Source: an uncultured Paracoccaceae bacterium
GTDB lineage: Bacteria > Pseudomonadota > Alphaproteobacteria > Rhodobacterales > Rhodobacteraceae
NCBI GenBank assembly: GCA_947493255.1
Contig: CANLQK010000008.1
Coordinates: 62,001 to 126,000, forward strand
DNA length: 64,000 nt
Direction of reading: 5' to 3'
How positions within the stretch are numbered: position 1 is the stretch's first letter; every line of letters starts with the position of its first letter. The notes under the pieces were generated by a model that searched no databases, was not told the DNA's origin, and was given only the letters and a program-made list of their open reading frames with translations. Shown in pieces: positions 1-9,219 of this stretch. The position numbers were made by a program, and so were the translations under genes.

Positions 1-509
1 GTCCAAAGCCGACCCCAATAATCCAACTGCAATGGTCTGACGGTCTTGTCGCGGCCGGCGATGGTCAAAGCAAGTTTTTGCCGTGCGCGGATCGCACTAC
101 GAATTTTTGGCAGGTGCTCGAACCCACGTGCCGCATCTGCAAAGGGGTAAACAGCCAAAGACCTAGGTGCGTTGCCTTCTGGTAGGACGCCGTCCAACTT
201 TGAAGCCAGACTTGCCGCCGCATTGGCTAGGTCTTCGTCCTGGGCTTGCCCCATGGCCGCCAACCCAAGATGCAACGCCTCGAGTTCCGACATGGTCAGG
301 TTCAGGGGGGGCAGGGTGATGGCGGCAGTGACCCGGTACCCGGTGCCACGTTCGCCTTCTATTGGGACACCAGATGCGGCCAAGGTTTCCATGTCGCGGT
401 AAACCGTGCGGAGCGAAACGTTCGTTGCGTGTGCCAAATCGGCTGCTCTGTGCAGCTGTCCATCACGAAGCAGGCGAATCAAATTCATTAAACGGTCTGC
501 GCGGCGCAT
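1..509 (-). CDS. WYL-domain transcriptional regulator (YafY type), C-terminus beyond the window
   Basis: I translated this directly; the gene runs off the window at base 1, so about 169 codons are visible. It opens with a winged helix-turn-helix of the HTH_11 type: an Arg-Leu-rich first helix, then RTVYRDMETLAASG as the recognition region near residues 38-51. A linker follows, and a stretch starting near residue 140 and ending in LDYWGRLW looks like the start of a WYL ligand-binding domain. ATG at 509 is preceded by AAGGGG at a good distance. The gene is divergent from tatA, and the spacer holds a TGTCA-N6-TGACA dyad, so autoregulation is plausible. The ligand and targets are unknown. Confidence 0.85.
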   Translation of the reverse strand, partial: MRRADRLMNLIRLLRDGQLHRAADLAHATNVSLRTVYRDMETLAASGVPIEGERGTGYRVTAAITLPPLNLTMSELEALHLGLAAMGQAQDEDLANAAASLASKLDGVLPEGNAPRSLAVYPFADAARGFEHLPKIRSAIRARQKLALTIAGRDKTVRPLQLDYWGRLW

Positions 510-534
510 TAATTCCCCTTTTTGGGAATATATT

Positions 535-568
535 TGTCAAAAAACTGTCAGTTGTCAATTTGATGACA
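535..568. promoter_or_regulatory. TGTCA repeats and TGTCA-N6-TGACA dyad upstream of the WYL regulator
   Basis: TGTCA occurs at 535-539, 546-550 and 553-557, and its complement TGACA at 564-568, giving a perfect TGTCA-N6-TGACA inverted repeat at 553-568. The site lies 26-59 bases upstream of the regulator's start and about 140 bases upstream of tatA. A role as the operator of the WYL regulator is inferred from position only. Confidence 0.4.
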
Positions 569-704
569 CAAGTTCATCAAAACCCTTGTGATATTGGTCA
601 GAATTATTCGGTTTTCCCTTTCCATCTTGAAAAAGCCTCCGTAATCATGACCCTTGGAAATGATTTAGCGGGCGCAGCAGCCCGCCTGCTTTTGGAGAGT
701 GAAA

Positions 705-917
705 ATGCTTAACAATATCGGCCTCCCGGGCCTTCTTTTGATCGCTGTTGTGGTTTTGGTCTTGTTCGGCCGCGGCAAGATTTCTTCGCTGATGGGCGAG
801 GTTGGTAAAGGCATCACTGCGTTTAAAAAGGGCGTAGACGATGGCAAACAAGAACTGGAAGACGGCATGGCTGAAGTCAAAGACGTCACACCAGAGGACG
901 AAGACACAAAAGTCTAA
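705..917 (+). CDS. tatA: Sec-independent protein translocase subunit TatA
   Basis: This 70-residue protein forms the pore-forming component of the twin-arginine translocase in the inner membrane. It has a single hydrophobic helix at residues 5-21, the conserved FGRGKI hinge at 21-26, an amphipathic helix to about 45 and an acidic tail, which is the usual TatA layout. I chose ATG 705 because GGAG at 694-697 sits 7 bases upstream; a GTG at 699 is in frame but too close to that site. It heads the tatA-tatB-tatC operon, which exports folded proteins such as cofactor-containing redox enzymes. Confidence 0.95.
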   Translation: MLNNIGLPGLLLIAVVVLVLFGRGKISSLMGEVGKGITAFKKGVDDGKQELEDGMAEVKDVTPEDEDTKV

Positions 918-951
918 TCGCACACCCTGAACCGTATGCGGGAGACTTCGT

Positions 952-1488
952 ATGTTTGATCTAGGATTTATGGAAATGCTGGTGATTGGGGTTGTTGCCC
1001 TGATCGTCGTTGGACCTAAGGATTTACCTGGGCTGTTTCGCAGTGCGGGAAAGTTCATTGGTAAAGCCAAGGGCATGGCGCGGGAATTTTCCAGTGCAAT
1101 GAACGCGGCTGCGGACGAAGCAGGCGTGAGTGAGATCAACAAAACGATCAAGGCTGCCGCAAACCCGCAAAAGTTCGGCGTTGATAAGATCCGTGAAGCG
1201 ACCAAGATTGACCCTCTTGCCACGGCAAAGTCTAGCGGTGCAACCGATGCGACGACAGCGTCAGAGACCGACAAGCTGCGGGCTGAAATGACTGAAGAAC
1301 GAAAAGCAACCGCGAAGAAGATGTCTGATGCGATGGCGAAGGCGGCAGAAGACCGCATCGCAGGTGAAAAGGCGGCGGCAGCAAAGGTGGAGAAAGCCGA
1401 GGCCGCACGTTTGAAACGGAATGCGGCTGCGCGGGCAAAACGTGCGGCTGACAAGGCGGCGAAAGCAGCCGAGAAGGACGCCAAATGA
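952..1488 (+). CDS. tatB: Sec-independent protein translocase subunit TatB
   Basis: This 178-residue protein is the receptor partner of TatC. The N-terminal membrane helix (about 5-21) ends in VGPKDLP, the signature that separates TatB from TatA. An amphipathic helix follows, and from about residue 95 to the end there is a long Ala/Lys/Glu-rich segment that should form a helix or coiled coil. The gene lies 34 bases after tatA and its TGA overlaps the tatC ATG by 4 bases, which suggests translational coupling. The length is typical for alphaproteobacterial TatB. Confidence 0.95.
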   Translation: MFDLGFMEMLVIGVVALIVVGPKDLPGLFRSAGKFIGKAKGMAREFSSAMNAAADEAGVSEINKTIKAAANPQKFGVDKIREATKIDPLATAKSSGATDATTASETDKLRAEMTEERKATAKKMSDAMAKAAEDRIAGEKAAAAKVEKAEAARLKRNAAARAKRAADKAAKAAEKDAK

Positions 1489-2384
1489 GCCAGACCGACA
1501 CCAATGACGAGATTGAAGATAGCGCAGCACCCCTGATTGAACATCTTGCGGAACTGCGCACCAGATTGATTAAATGTGTGGTCTACTTCCTGATAGGCAT
1601 GGTGATTTGTTTCACTGTGGCGACGCCGATCTTTAACTTTCTCACCGCGCCACTGTGTTCAGTTTTGGCCGAACGCGGGCAAGACTGCGACCTGATCTTC
1701 ATCAGCCCGCAAGAGGGCTTCTTTGTTGCGATCAAGGTTTCGTTGCTCGGTGGATTTATGTTGTCTTTCCCCTTTATTGCCAGCCAGATGTGGCGGTTTG
1801 TGGCACCGGGTTTGTACAAAAACGAGAAGGGCGCCTTCTTGCCGTTTCTTGTGGCGTCACCCTTCATGTTTATTCTGGGCGCGTCTTTCGCTTTTTATGT
1901 TGTAACGCCACTCGCTTATGATTTCTTTCTTGGTTTTCAGCAGTTTGGCGGGGACGGGGAGGTCGTTGATGCTGGCATGAACGGCGCGCCGTTGTCTGTG
2001 GTTTTCCAAGGCTCCGCGCAGGAATACCTTAACCTAACAGTAAAATTCATCGTCGCGTTTGGCATGTGTTTCCAGCTTCCGGTTTTGCTAACGTTGATGG
2101 GCAAGGCGGGTTTGGTAAGCGCCGAAGGACTGCGCAACGTGCGCAAGTATGCTGTGGTTGGCATCTTGTTGTTGGCTGCATTGGTCACCCCACCTGACGT
2201 GATCACCCAGATTATCCTGTTCGCCGTAGTTTACGGCCTTTATGAGATTTCAATTCACCTTGTGCGACGGGTTGAACGCAAACGCGAAGAGAAACTGCGC
2301 GCCGAAGGTCTGTGGTTTGACGATGACGAGGAAGAAGCTGATTTGGCCGATGCTGAAACGGATGAGGATGAGGCCGCAAAATGA
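1485..2384 (+). CDS. tatC: Sec-independent protein translocase subunit TatC
   Basis: TatC is the polytopic core of the Tat translocase that recognises twin-arginine signal peptides together with TatB. The 299-residue product has the conserved cytoplasmic N-terminal segment [15 protein letters not shown] (about residues 17-31) and six hydrophobic segments. The last 40 or so residues form a very acidic tail rich in Asp and Glu, making the protein longer than the roughly 250 residues of the E. coli form; similar tails are known in this bacterial group. It overlaps tatB by 4 bases and the following ATPase gene by 4 bases, so four genes form one transcription unit. Confidence 0.96.
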   Translation: MSQTDTNDEIEDSAAPLIEHLAELRTRLIKCVVYFLIGMVICFTVATPIFNFLTAPLCSVLAERGQDCDLIFISPQEGFFVAIKVSLLGGFMLSFPFIASQMWRFVAPGLYKNEKGAFLPFLVASPFMFILGASFAFYVVTPLAYDFFLGFQQFGGDGEVVDAGMNGAPLSVVFQGSAQEYLNLTVKFIVAFGMCFQLPVLLTLMGKAGLVSAEGLRNVRKYAVVGILLLAALVTPPDVITQIILFAVVYGLYEISIHLVRRVERKREEKLRAEGLWFDDDEEEADLADAETDEDEAAK

Positions 2385-3217
2385 ATGACGACGCGTTAGG
2401 GCGGATTGCCGAAGCACTAGAACGTTTGGCCCCGCCCGCCGCGACTGCCCCGGATTTCAGCGCCAGCGCCTATGTTTGGCAGGCTGAACCTGACGGATTG
2501 CAGCCCGTTGAAACCATCAGCCGGATTGAATTGGACTTGCTGGTCGGGATTGATCGATCACGCGACACATTGCTTGCCAACACGCGCCAGTTTGCGAAAG
2601 GGCTACCCGCAAACAATGCCTTGCTGTGGGGCGCACGTGGGATGGGGAAATCTAGCGTTGTTAAGGCGATACATGGCGCTGTTGCTGCAGAGCAGAACAT
2701 GCTCAAGATCGTTGAAGTTCAACGCGAAGACTTGCCCAGTATTGGCCGGTGTTTGGCGCTTTTGCGCGGACGGCCAGAACGGTTTATCCTGTTTTGTGAC
2801 GACCTTAGTTTTGGCCACGACGATGCCCATTACAAATCGTTAAAGGCGGTTTTGGATGGCGGGATCGAAGGACGGCCAGAGAACGTAGTGCTATACGCCA
2901 CATCTAACCGTCGCCACCTAATGCCGCGGGACATGATTGAAAATGAACGATCTTCCGCCATCAACCCATCTGAAGCAGTTGAAGAAAAAGTATCTTTGTC
3001 AGACCGATTTGGCCTCTGGCTGGGTTTCCATCCTTGTGACCAAGACCAATATCTGTCGATGATCCGTGGGTATTGCGACGCCTATGGTGTGACGATTGCG
3101 GAAGATGAATTACGTGCCGAAGCGATCGAATGGCAAGCCACACGCGGGTCACGATCAGGACGTGTCGCTTGGCAGTATTTCGTTGATCTGGCCGGGCGCC
3201 GAGGCGTGACACTATAG
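2381..3217 (+). CDS. DUF815-family ATP-binding protein
   Basis: This 278-residue predicted ATPase carries a P-loop GARGMGKSS at about residues 84-92 and a Walker B-like strand [11 protein letters not shown] near 134-144, followed by an SNRRHLMP sensor-like segment. The organisation matches the DUF815 (AAA-like) family, whose biochemical role is not established. The start overlaps the end of tatC (ATGA), so it is translated with the Tat genes; that link is seen in many related genomes but does not prove a role in Tat export. It is the last gene before a convergent spacer. Confidence 0.85.
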   Translation: MNDDALGRIAEALERLAPPAATAPDFSASAYVWQAEPDGLQPVETISRIELDLLVGIDRSRDTLLANTRQFAKGLPANNALLWGARGMGKSSVVKAIHGAVAAEQNMLKIVEVQREDLPSIGRCLALLRGRPERFILFCDDLSFGHDDAHYKSLKAVLDGGIEGRPENVVLYATSNRRHLMPRDMIENERSSAINPSEAVEEKVSLSDRFGLWLGFHPCDQDQYLSMIRGYCDAYGVTIAEDELRAEAIEWQATRGSRSGRVAWQYFVDLAGRRGVTL

Positions 3218-3673
3218 GCGAAGCCCCATCTATTTAGACTAGTCGCGGGAATTGGGTTTCGAAAACAAAATTCTACGTGTGTTTGACAATGATGTTTTGT
3301 TTCTATCTGGCAAGACCGGCACTTATGTGCAGCGTCGTAGTAGGGGCGGATCGCATAGTGTTGGCGCGGCTCCCATCTGGGATGGGCAGTTGCTGCTGAT
3401 AAAGAAACTACCGGTATTCAGGTGGGAGGATATCTGTCGAAAATCAACCGGGTTTGGTTGGAACAGACCGTGCACCCGAAGCTGATCCTCAGCGCGAGCT
3501 GCACCAACCTAAATGATGCGGAGCGTTTGCGCGGTGCAAATTAGATACACCGGTTTATATGCCCTATTTATTCGATTATGGGCCCGTTCGCTGCCAACTT
3601 TTATGTGATGCCCGCGCACTTTATCATCGACCCATAGGAGATCGTTTCCTTGATTGGCGTCCTCGTTCTGAAA
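3218..3673. other. 456-base spacer without a convincing gene
   Basis: This lies between convergent genes (DUF815 on plus, nlpD on minus). Short open frames exist (for example 3252-3485 from a TTG), but none has a good ribosome site or a recognisable protein pattern. A small hairpin CCCATC-TGG-GATGGG is at 3372-3386, without a following T run. The length is unusual for so compact a segment, so a decayed gene is possible but cannot be identified by eye. Confidence 0.5.
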
Positions 3674-4891
3674 CTAAGGCAGGTAGTCCGCTGGATCTAC
3701 GCTTTCCAATCCATCCCGCACTTCGAAATGCAAGAAGCTTGGTGAACCTGCCGCGACCGACGCAATACCTTGGCCTTGTGTCACGGTATCGTCCTTGGAA
3801 ACGGCAAGATTGTCGACATTAACATAGACTGTCAGGATATTGCCGGTGTGCCGGATAACAACGATCTGGGCTCCATTGGTGTTTTGCGTGATTGCAGCCA
3901 CCGTTCCCGCGGCTGCAGCTTTAACCGTTGTACCAGCTGATGCACCGATATCGATGCCTTCGTTGCGGCCGGGATTATAGGCACGAATTATCGACCCTTG
4001 GACTGGATAAATGAACGGTGCGCTGGTTGCTGGTGTAGACGCAGTGCCAATGTCCGGTGCGGGCACGGGGGCGGGCGCTGCAGCCGCTTGTGGTGTTGAA
4101 TCTTCTTCAGGAAGAGGAGCAACTGCGCTCGGCGGTGTTGGAGTCGTGGATCCTGTGCCTGGGGCTTCGACAGCAGCTGGTGCCGCCGCAGCAGGGCTTG
4201 GCGGTGTTGCGCCAGCCACGGGGATCAACAGTTGCTGGCCCTCGCGAATTGTCAGGTCAGTCCCGAGGCCGTTCCATTCAGCCAGTCCTGCGACCGGCAC
4301 GTTGTATAAACGTGCAATCTGGAATGCCGTTTCGCCACGTGCGACGCGGTGTAAACTCGGTTCTTCCCCGGTTTGCGGTGCAGGGCTAAGCGGTGTTTGT
4401 GTTACCGGAGCAACATTTTGCTCGCCAGCACGATCAATCGCGTCAGACGCCAAAGTCGTTACGTTCACTTCCGGTGGTTGAATTGGGCCTGTCGTAACCG
4501 CACCTGTCGAAGGCGATGGTTCGGCGACGCGGTTTGGCAATGCGACGATTTCATCGCGGCGCAAAGCAACATCCGCATCAACACCATTATAGCTGGCTAG
4601 TGCGTTTGCATCGAGGTTCAGGCGGGCCGCAATTTGGCGAACGGTTTCACCACGTTCGGCGACAACCACCTGATAATTTGGATAAGAAATGACACCGCGG
4701 TCATCTGGGCGCGGCCTGTTGGGCAGGTTTTCCGCGGCCTCCGTGGTGTTGAAACCACCACCCAAATTGCGAAGATCCCAGTCAAAATTGCGGGGTTGGA
4801 TATTGCCGTTTCCGTCACAGGCGGACAAACCGACCAATGCAACAGATGCTAACATCAACGAACGGGATTGGGTGAAGCGGGGCTTCGCCAT
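3674..4891 (-). CDS. NlpD-like lipoprotein with two LysM domains and a degenerate LytM (M23) domain
   Basis: The 405-residue product begins with a lipoprotein signal ending in LSAC (Cys25 lipidated). LysM repeats lie at about 73-119 and 181-224 and should bind peptidoglycan; Pro/Ala-rich linkers separate them from a LytM domain at about 293-405. In the HxxxD zinc motif the His is replaced (NEGID near 310-314), while LHFEVR near 387-392 is kept. This is the pattern of NlpD/EnvC-type proteins, which activate cell wall amidases rather than cutting peptidoglycan themselves. The surE-pcm-nlpD order, also seen in E. coli, supports the NlpD assignment. It probably acts in daughter cell separation. 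Confidence 0.9.
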   Translation of the reverse strand: MAKPRFTQSRSLMLASVALVGLSACDGNGNIQPRNFDWDLRNLGGGFNTTEAAENLPNRPRPDDRGVISYPNYQVVVAERGETVRQIAARLNLDANALASYNGVDADVALRRDEIVALPNRVAEPSPSTGAVTTGPIQPPEVNVTTLASDAIDRAGEQNVAPVTQTPLSPAPQTGEEPSLHRVARGETAFQIARLYNVPVAGLAEWNGLGTDLTIREGQQLLIPVAGATPPSPAAAAPAAVEAPGTGSTTPTPPSAVAPLPEEDSTPQAAAAPAPVPAPDIGTASTPATSAPFIYPVQGSIIRAYNPGRNEGIDIGASAGTTVKAAAAGTVAAITQNTNGAQIVVIRHTGNILTVYVNVDNLAVSKDDTVTQGQGIASVAAGSPSFLHFEVRDGLESVDPADYLP

Positions 4892-4952
4892 GGCACTGAC
4901 TCCTCAAGACTGTCGGATCTTTGTCCAACTTTGACGCAACTATAGCCGTGTT

Positions 4953-5591
4953 TTAATCTTTTCCCAAGCCCTCAAGCAAAGGGACGAACCGCACTGGGCG
5001 TAATTCCTCGTACTCGAAGCCAGTTTCGGTCCGTGCGACACGGATCAACTGCTGGACGCTGTCCGATTGCCCAACTGGCAAAACCATGATGCCACCTACC
5101 TTGAGTTGGGCCAACAATGGGCCTGGCGGGTCTTCGGCGGCGGCTGTTACCAAGATGCGGTCGAACGGTGCCTGTTCAGGCAAACCAAAGCTGCCATCAG
5201 CGGTGAAGGCGGTTAGATTGGTGATGTCGAGCCGGGTGAAAATAGCACGGGCGTCGTTCAATAAGGATTTGTAGCGATCGACCGTATAAACGCGACGCGC
5301 AAGGTGACTGAGGATCACAGCTTGATAGCCCGAACCCGTTCCGACTTCGAGAACCTTGTCGCGCGGGTTCACCTGTAAAGCTTGGGTCATTAACCCCACA
5401 ACAGACGGTTGGCTAATCGTTTGACCACAGGCGATTGGCAACGGCATGTCTTCATAGGCGCGATCCGCAAAGTGGCCCTTAACGAACAGCGAACGATCGG
5501 TACGCTCCATTGCCGTAAGCACACGGGCATCCGTCACGCCTTTGGATCGAAGCGCATAAAGAAATTGCATCTGAAGTTCGGCACGTGTCAT
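4953..5591 (-). CDS. pcm: Protein-L-isoaspartate O-methyltransferase
   Basis: This 212-residue enzyme uses S-adenosylmethionine to methylate L-isoaspartyl residues in damaged proteins so that they can return to L-aspartate. The GQTISQP segment at about 56-62 and the SAM-binding motif I ([11 protein letters not shown], about 81-91) are typical. It begins 6 bases after the surE stop codon and is followed by nlpD, so the three form the widespread surE-pcm-nlpD stress and stationary-phase unit. The ATG at 5591 is the only good start. Confidence 0.93.
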   Translation of the reverse strand: MTRAELQMQFLYALRSKGVTDARVLTAMERTDRSLFVKGHFADRAYEDMPLPIACGQTISQPSVVGLMTQALQVNPRDKVLEVGTGSGYQAVILSHLARRVYTVDRYKSLLNDARAIFTRLDITNLTAFTADGSFGLPEQAPFDRILVTAAAEDPPGPLLAQLKVGGIMVLPVGQSDSVQQLIRVARTETGFEYEELRPVRFVPLLEGLGKD

Positions 5592-5597
5592 CGCGGT

Positions 5598-6383
5598 TTA
5601 ATCCAGACGGTTTGAAAGGTCGGTCAAAAGGTCATGGGCTGTCAGATCGGCCCGCATGGGGGTGATTGACACATAACCATCCAAATTGGCGGTCACGTCA
5701 GTATTGGGGCCTGTAGGTTTGTCCTGCGGGCCACCTGTGACCCATAAATAGCGGCGACCGTTTGGTGCAACGACGGGATTCATCGAAAAGCAGGTTTCTT
5801 TGCGAAACCCTTGGGCTGCAACCTTGCGTCCTTTGACATCTGCCGCAGGGCAGGGCGGGAAATTCACATTATAGAAAACGCGGTAATCGTCTTGGGTCCA
5901 AATACCACTGTCCAATAAGGCCTTCACTGTGGAGGCGCCATGTTGAGCCGCGGCTGCGAACGGATCGTCCAAATCCCGGTTATCCACGCCAAAAAATTGA
6001 CTAAGCGCGATCCCGGGAACGCCTTGCAACGCGGCCTCCATAACGGCGCCGATGGTGCCGGAATAAAGCGTATTGTCCGCTGCGTTGTTTCCGCGATTCA
6101 CGCCAGATAGAACGAGATCAGGTTTCGCATCGGACATCACATCGTAAAGTGCAGCCAAGACGCAGTCTGCCGGATTTCCTTCAAGGGCATAACGACGATC
6201 GGCAATTTTGGTCAACAAACTTGGGGTGGTGTAGTTGATACAATGCCCAACACCTGACCGTTCTACTGCTGGTGCGACTGTCCAAACCTCACCATTCGGG
6301 CCGGCAACCTCGTGGGCGATCGCTGTCAATGTCGCCATCCCCGGTGCGTTAATTCCGTCGTCGTTGGTGATAAGAATGCGCAT
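5598..6383 (-). CDS. surE: 5'/3'-nucleotidase SurE
   Basis: SurE removes phosphate from nucleoside 5'- and 3'-monophosphates. The 261-residue protein starts with the metal-binding [10 protein letters not shown] (Asp8, Asp9), has the conserved Ser in ERSGVGH (about 41-47) and the Asn in SGVNRGNN (about 93-100), all expected of the SurE active site. It is the first gene of the surE-pcm-nlpD unit, with 135 bases separating it from the SDR gene upstream. Length and start agree with the family. Confidence 0.95.
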   Translation of the reverse strand: MRILITNDDGINAPGMATLTAIAHEVAGPNGEVWTVAPAVERSGVGHCINYTTPSLLTKIADRRYALEGNPADCVLAALYDVMSDAKPDLVLSGVNRGNNAADNTLYSGTIGAVMEAALQGVPGIALSQFFGVDNRDLDDPFAAAAQHGASTVKALLDSGIWTQDDYRVFYNVNFPPCPAADVKGRKVAAQGFRKETCFSMNPVVAPNGRRYLWVTGGPQDKPTGPNTDVTANLDGYVSITPMRADLTAHDLLTDLSNRLD

Positions 6384-6518
6384 TGCTCAAGCCCCTTTAG
6401 CCTTTGTTACGACTTTGGATTCTGGGCAGCAATGGGCGTACGTCAGCAGACGCACAGGCGTTGCAGGAAAGACTCCATTTTGACGGTAACGAAATGACGT
6501 GCCCACACCTACGAAAGT

Positions 6519-7160
6519 TTACTCGCACAATATCTGCGGCAATAGGCGTGCGGCTTCGTCGCGCGGATGCGCCAACGGGGCCCGGTCTTCACCTGGGTGG
6601 AACCGTGCGCGCAGGGCTGTGGCCATTGGTTTTGGCTGTAAAATACGCACTTTTGGTCCCGTGTTTACAGTTTCAGAAGCCCAAGACCTTGCCAATGCGA
6701 TTTGAGCTGCTTTGGTCGTACCGTAGGTTGCGAAATACTTTTCGCCGTCATGCGGATCATCAAGGAAAACAGCCGTTCCGTCAGCCCCTAGAAGGGGCGA
6801 CACATAGGTGATCAAACGAGACGTTGCAGTAATATTTACATCAGTGGACTTGGAAAAGTCCTTTGCGTTTACGTGGTTGGCTGGAGAAAGCGGAGCGGCG
6901 TGAACTGCGGCATGCACCCACAGATCCAAGCCATTCCATCGGTCGTAGATGCTGCGACATAGCTGTTGCATTGCCGCGTCGACGGTAATGTCCATCGGTG
7001 CCAATGTTGCGTCGCCGCCTGCGGCCTTGATCTTGTCATCGACCTCTTCGAGGGCGCCAGTTGTGCGACCAACCGCAATAATGTGGTGCGTCTGTGCCAA
7101 GCTTTCGGCCAGTGCTGCGCCAAGTCCGCGGGAGGCGCCGGTGATAAGTGCTGTTTTCAT
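6519..7160 (-). CDS. SDR family oxidoreductase (atypical active site)
   Basis: This 213-residue Rossmann-fold protein belongs to the short-chain dehydrogenase/reductase family. The dinucleotide-binding TGASRGLG is at 7-14 and the YxxxK pair at Tyr146/Lys150. Two things are odd: the NNAG motif is replaced by HAAV, and no serine lies about 13 residues before the tyrosine, where the catalytic Ser normally sits (the stretch is VFLDDPHDG). Either catalysis differs or the protein works as a binding or regulatory SDR. The substrate cannot be inferred. It lies between a small unknown gene and surE on the same strand. Confidence 0.8.
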   Translation of the reverse strand: MKTALITGASRGLGAALAESLAQTHHIIAVGRTTGALEEVDDKIKAAGGDATLAPMDITVDAAMQQLCRSIYDRWNGLDLWVHAAVHAAPLSPANHVNAKDFSKSTDVNITATSRLITYVSPLLGADGTAVFLDDPHDGEKYFATYGTTKAAQIALARSWASETVNTGPKVRILQPKPMATALRARFHPGEDRAPLAHPRDEAARLLPQILCE

Positions 7161-7202
7161 GCGGTCTGATTAGGGTGAACCGAAAGAAATGGCAATGCGC
7201 TG

Positions 7203-7484
7203 TCAGGCAATGACCAAACGATGGATGCGATTGTTTTCCTCGACCATCGCCCAACCGTCGCCCGTTTCTAAAAGGGTCAAACCGTCATTGGGGATACCCA
7301 GCTGTACCATTAAATTGGTGGCGTCATTCGTTCGGATCAGAACACTGGTACCATCAGCGGATGTAAAAATGCCAAGGAGAGTTAAGGAACGGTTTAGGTT
7401 TGGTGCAGTGCGTGTCGCGGCTTGCGAGGTCAGCGAATTCGTAATGGGCATGTTATGTCGGTCTTCGTTGCGGAAGACGGGCAT
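7203..7484 (-). CDS. Small protein with possible GspC/PilP-like fold
   Basis: This 93-residue product has no clear family match. From about residue 31 the pattern LTLLGIFTSADGTSVLIRT, then a glycine-containing segment and LLETGDGWAMVEENNRIHRL, recalls the small beta barrel of the type II secretion protein GspC and the pilus protein PilP (a short repeating beta pattern beginning with LLG). That similarity is my reading and not proven. No signal peptide or membrane helix is evident. It lies downstream of purF on the same strand, with about 90 bases between them. No other secretion-system gene is in the window. Confidence 0.6.
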   Translation of the reverse strand: MPVFRNEDRHNMPITNSLTSQAATRTAPNLNRSLTLLGIFTSADGTSVLIRTNDATNLMVQLGIPNDGLTLLETGDGWAMVEENNRIHRLVIA

Positions 7485-7575
7485 GTAGTTGCGGATGACG
7501 TATACGGGAAGAGGCGCCGCAACCGATAGGCGGAGAATGGCCTGTTTGAGACGCAGAACCAGTCCTACCGTCGGT

Positions 7576-9078
7576 TTATTCTGCGGCTGTTTTCATCTCG
7601 AAACCTTGGTCCAACATATCCCTTGGGTCGATGGGATAATCACCTGTGAAGACCGCATCGTAATAAGCAGGTGCTTTCGGGTCACGGCCATTCTTTTCGC
7701 CCAATGCCCGGTACAATCCGTCGATGGATAGGAATTCTAACGAGGACACGCCAAGGTATTCGCGCATTTCTTCATTAGTCATTTGTGCGGCAAGAAGGTC
7801 TTTTCGGCTTGGAAGGTCTACGCCGAAGAAACACGGCCACTGAACGGGCGGCGATGCGATGCGGAAGTGAACTTCTGCGGCACCAGCTTCAAGGATCATA
7901 TCCTTTAGCTTACGCGATGTGGTGCCACGAACGATGCTGTCATCAACTAAGATGATCCGTTTTCCTTGAACCAACGCACGGTTCACGTTGAGTTTAAGGC
8001 GAACACCCATGTTGCGGATCTGTTCGGTGGGTTCGATAAAGGTGCGGCCCATGTATTGGTTGCGCACGATCCCCATTTCAAAAGGAATGCCGCTTTCTTG
8101 GCTGTACCCAATAGCGCCAGGTGTCCCGCCGTCTGGAACTGTGCAAACCATGTCGGCCTCGACGGGTGCTTCACGGGCAAGTTCGCGGCCGATTTCTCGG
8201 CGCACTTCATATACTGATTTACCACCCAAAACTGAATCGGGACGGCTGAAGTAAACGTATTCAAAGATGCAGGGCTGTGGTCGGCGCGGGGGGAAGGGGC
8301 GCGTTGACTTGATGCCCTTATCTGTGATCACCACCATTTCCCCTGGTTCGATTTCACGTTCGAATTTCGCACCGATAATGTCCAATGCGCAGGTTTCAGA
8401 CGCCAGAATATATCCATCTTCCAAACGGCCCAACACTAATGGGCGGATCCCTAGTGGGTCGCGCACACCGATCAGTTTAGTCCGCGTCATCGCCACGATC
8501 GAAAACGCACCTTCGACTTGGCGCAACGCTTCTTCCATACGGTCAGGTATGGTCTCGCCCATGGCACGCGCCATTAGGTGGATGATGCATTCACTGTCAG
8601 ATTTTGACTGAAAGATGGAACCGCGGTTGATTAGGCCTTTGCGCAAAGCGACCGCGTTCGTCAGGTTGCCATTATGTGCGACTGCCGCTTCACCCATGAC
8701 AAATTCGCCCGAAAACGGCTGTACATCGCGGATCGCTGTAGCGCCTTTGGATCCTGCTGTAGAATACCGCACATGCCCAATTCCGATTGGACCGGGCAAC
8801 GTTCTTAGAAGCTTTTCAGATGTGAAGTTATCGCGCACCAAGCCAAATCGTCTGGCCGAATTAAACCCGTGTTCCGCATCATGGGTGACGATTCCACCGG
8901 CTTCTTGTCCGCGATGTTGAAGCGCGTGTAACCCAAGGGCGACAACCGAAGCGGCATTTGCAACACCAACAACACCGAATACGCCGCATTCGTCCTTTGG
9001 GCGATCATCATCGATATCAAAACCGACTGCGTCAGAAAATGGCGAAAGGGCGGGCGTATGTGGCTTATCGGTGGACAC
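7576..9078 (-). CDS. purF: Amidophosphoribosyltransferase
   Basis: PurF makes 5-phosphoribosylamine from PRPP and glutamine, the first committed step of purine synthesis. A propeptide of about 30 residues precedes the nucleophilic Cys in DECGVFG, which becomes the N-terminus after processing. The PRPP-binding motif RIILVDDSIVRGTTS is in the C-terminal half. I chose GTG at 9078 because CGGAG lies 9 bases upstream; TTG at 9087 is in frame but abuts that site. The product is 500 residues. The cvpA gene lies directly upstream, the same pairing as the E. coli cvpA-purF operon. Confidence 0.95.
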   Translation of the reverse strand: MSTDKPHTPALSPFSDAVGFDIDDDRPKDECGVFGVVGVANAASVVALGLHALQHRGQEAGGIVTHDAEHGFNSARRFGLVRDNFTSEKLLRTLPGPIGIGHVRYSTAGSKGATAIRDVQPFSGEFVMGEAAVAHNGNLTNAVALRKGLINRGSIFQSKSDSECIIHLMARAMGETIPDRMEEALRQVEGAFSIVAMTRTKLIGVRDPLGIRPLVLGRLEDGYILASETCALDIIGAKFEREIEPGEMVVITDKGIKSTRPFPPRRPQPCIFEYVYFSRPDSVLGGKSVYEVRREIGRELAREAPVEADMVCTVPDGGTPGAIGYSQESGIPFEMGIVRNQYMGRTFIEPTEQIRNMGVRLKLNVNRALVQGKRIILVDDSIVRGTTSRKLKDMILEAGAAEVHFRIASPPVQWPCFFGVDLPSRKDLLAAQMTNEEMREYLGVSSLEFLSIDGLYRALGEKNGRDPKAPAYYDAVFTGDYPIDPRDMLDQGFEMKTAAE

Positions 9079-9219
9079 GTTGAGCAACTCCGAATCCGGT
9101 ATGGCAGGTGAGTGCGGGTTTAACCAATCGTTACAGTTCTGTCACGTGTCGATCCGAAGGAAAGCGCGATCAAGATATAGAAAAAGATCATGCCCGTAAT
9201 TCAGGGGCGATGCCTTAGA

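Noticed and set aside
645-1544. Open frame of 299 codons on minus opposite tatA-tatB
   Set aside because: Opposite two clear Tat genes; Ala/Arg/Phe-rich antisense frame.
3252-3485. TTG-started 77-codon frame in the 3218-3673 spacer
   Set aside because: No ribosome site, biased composition and no family pattern.
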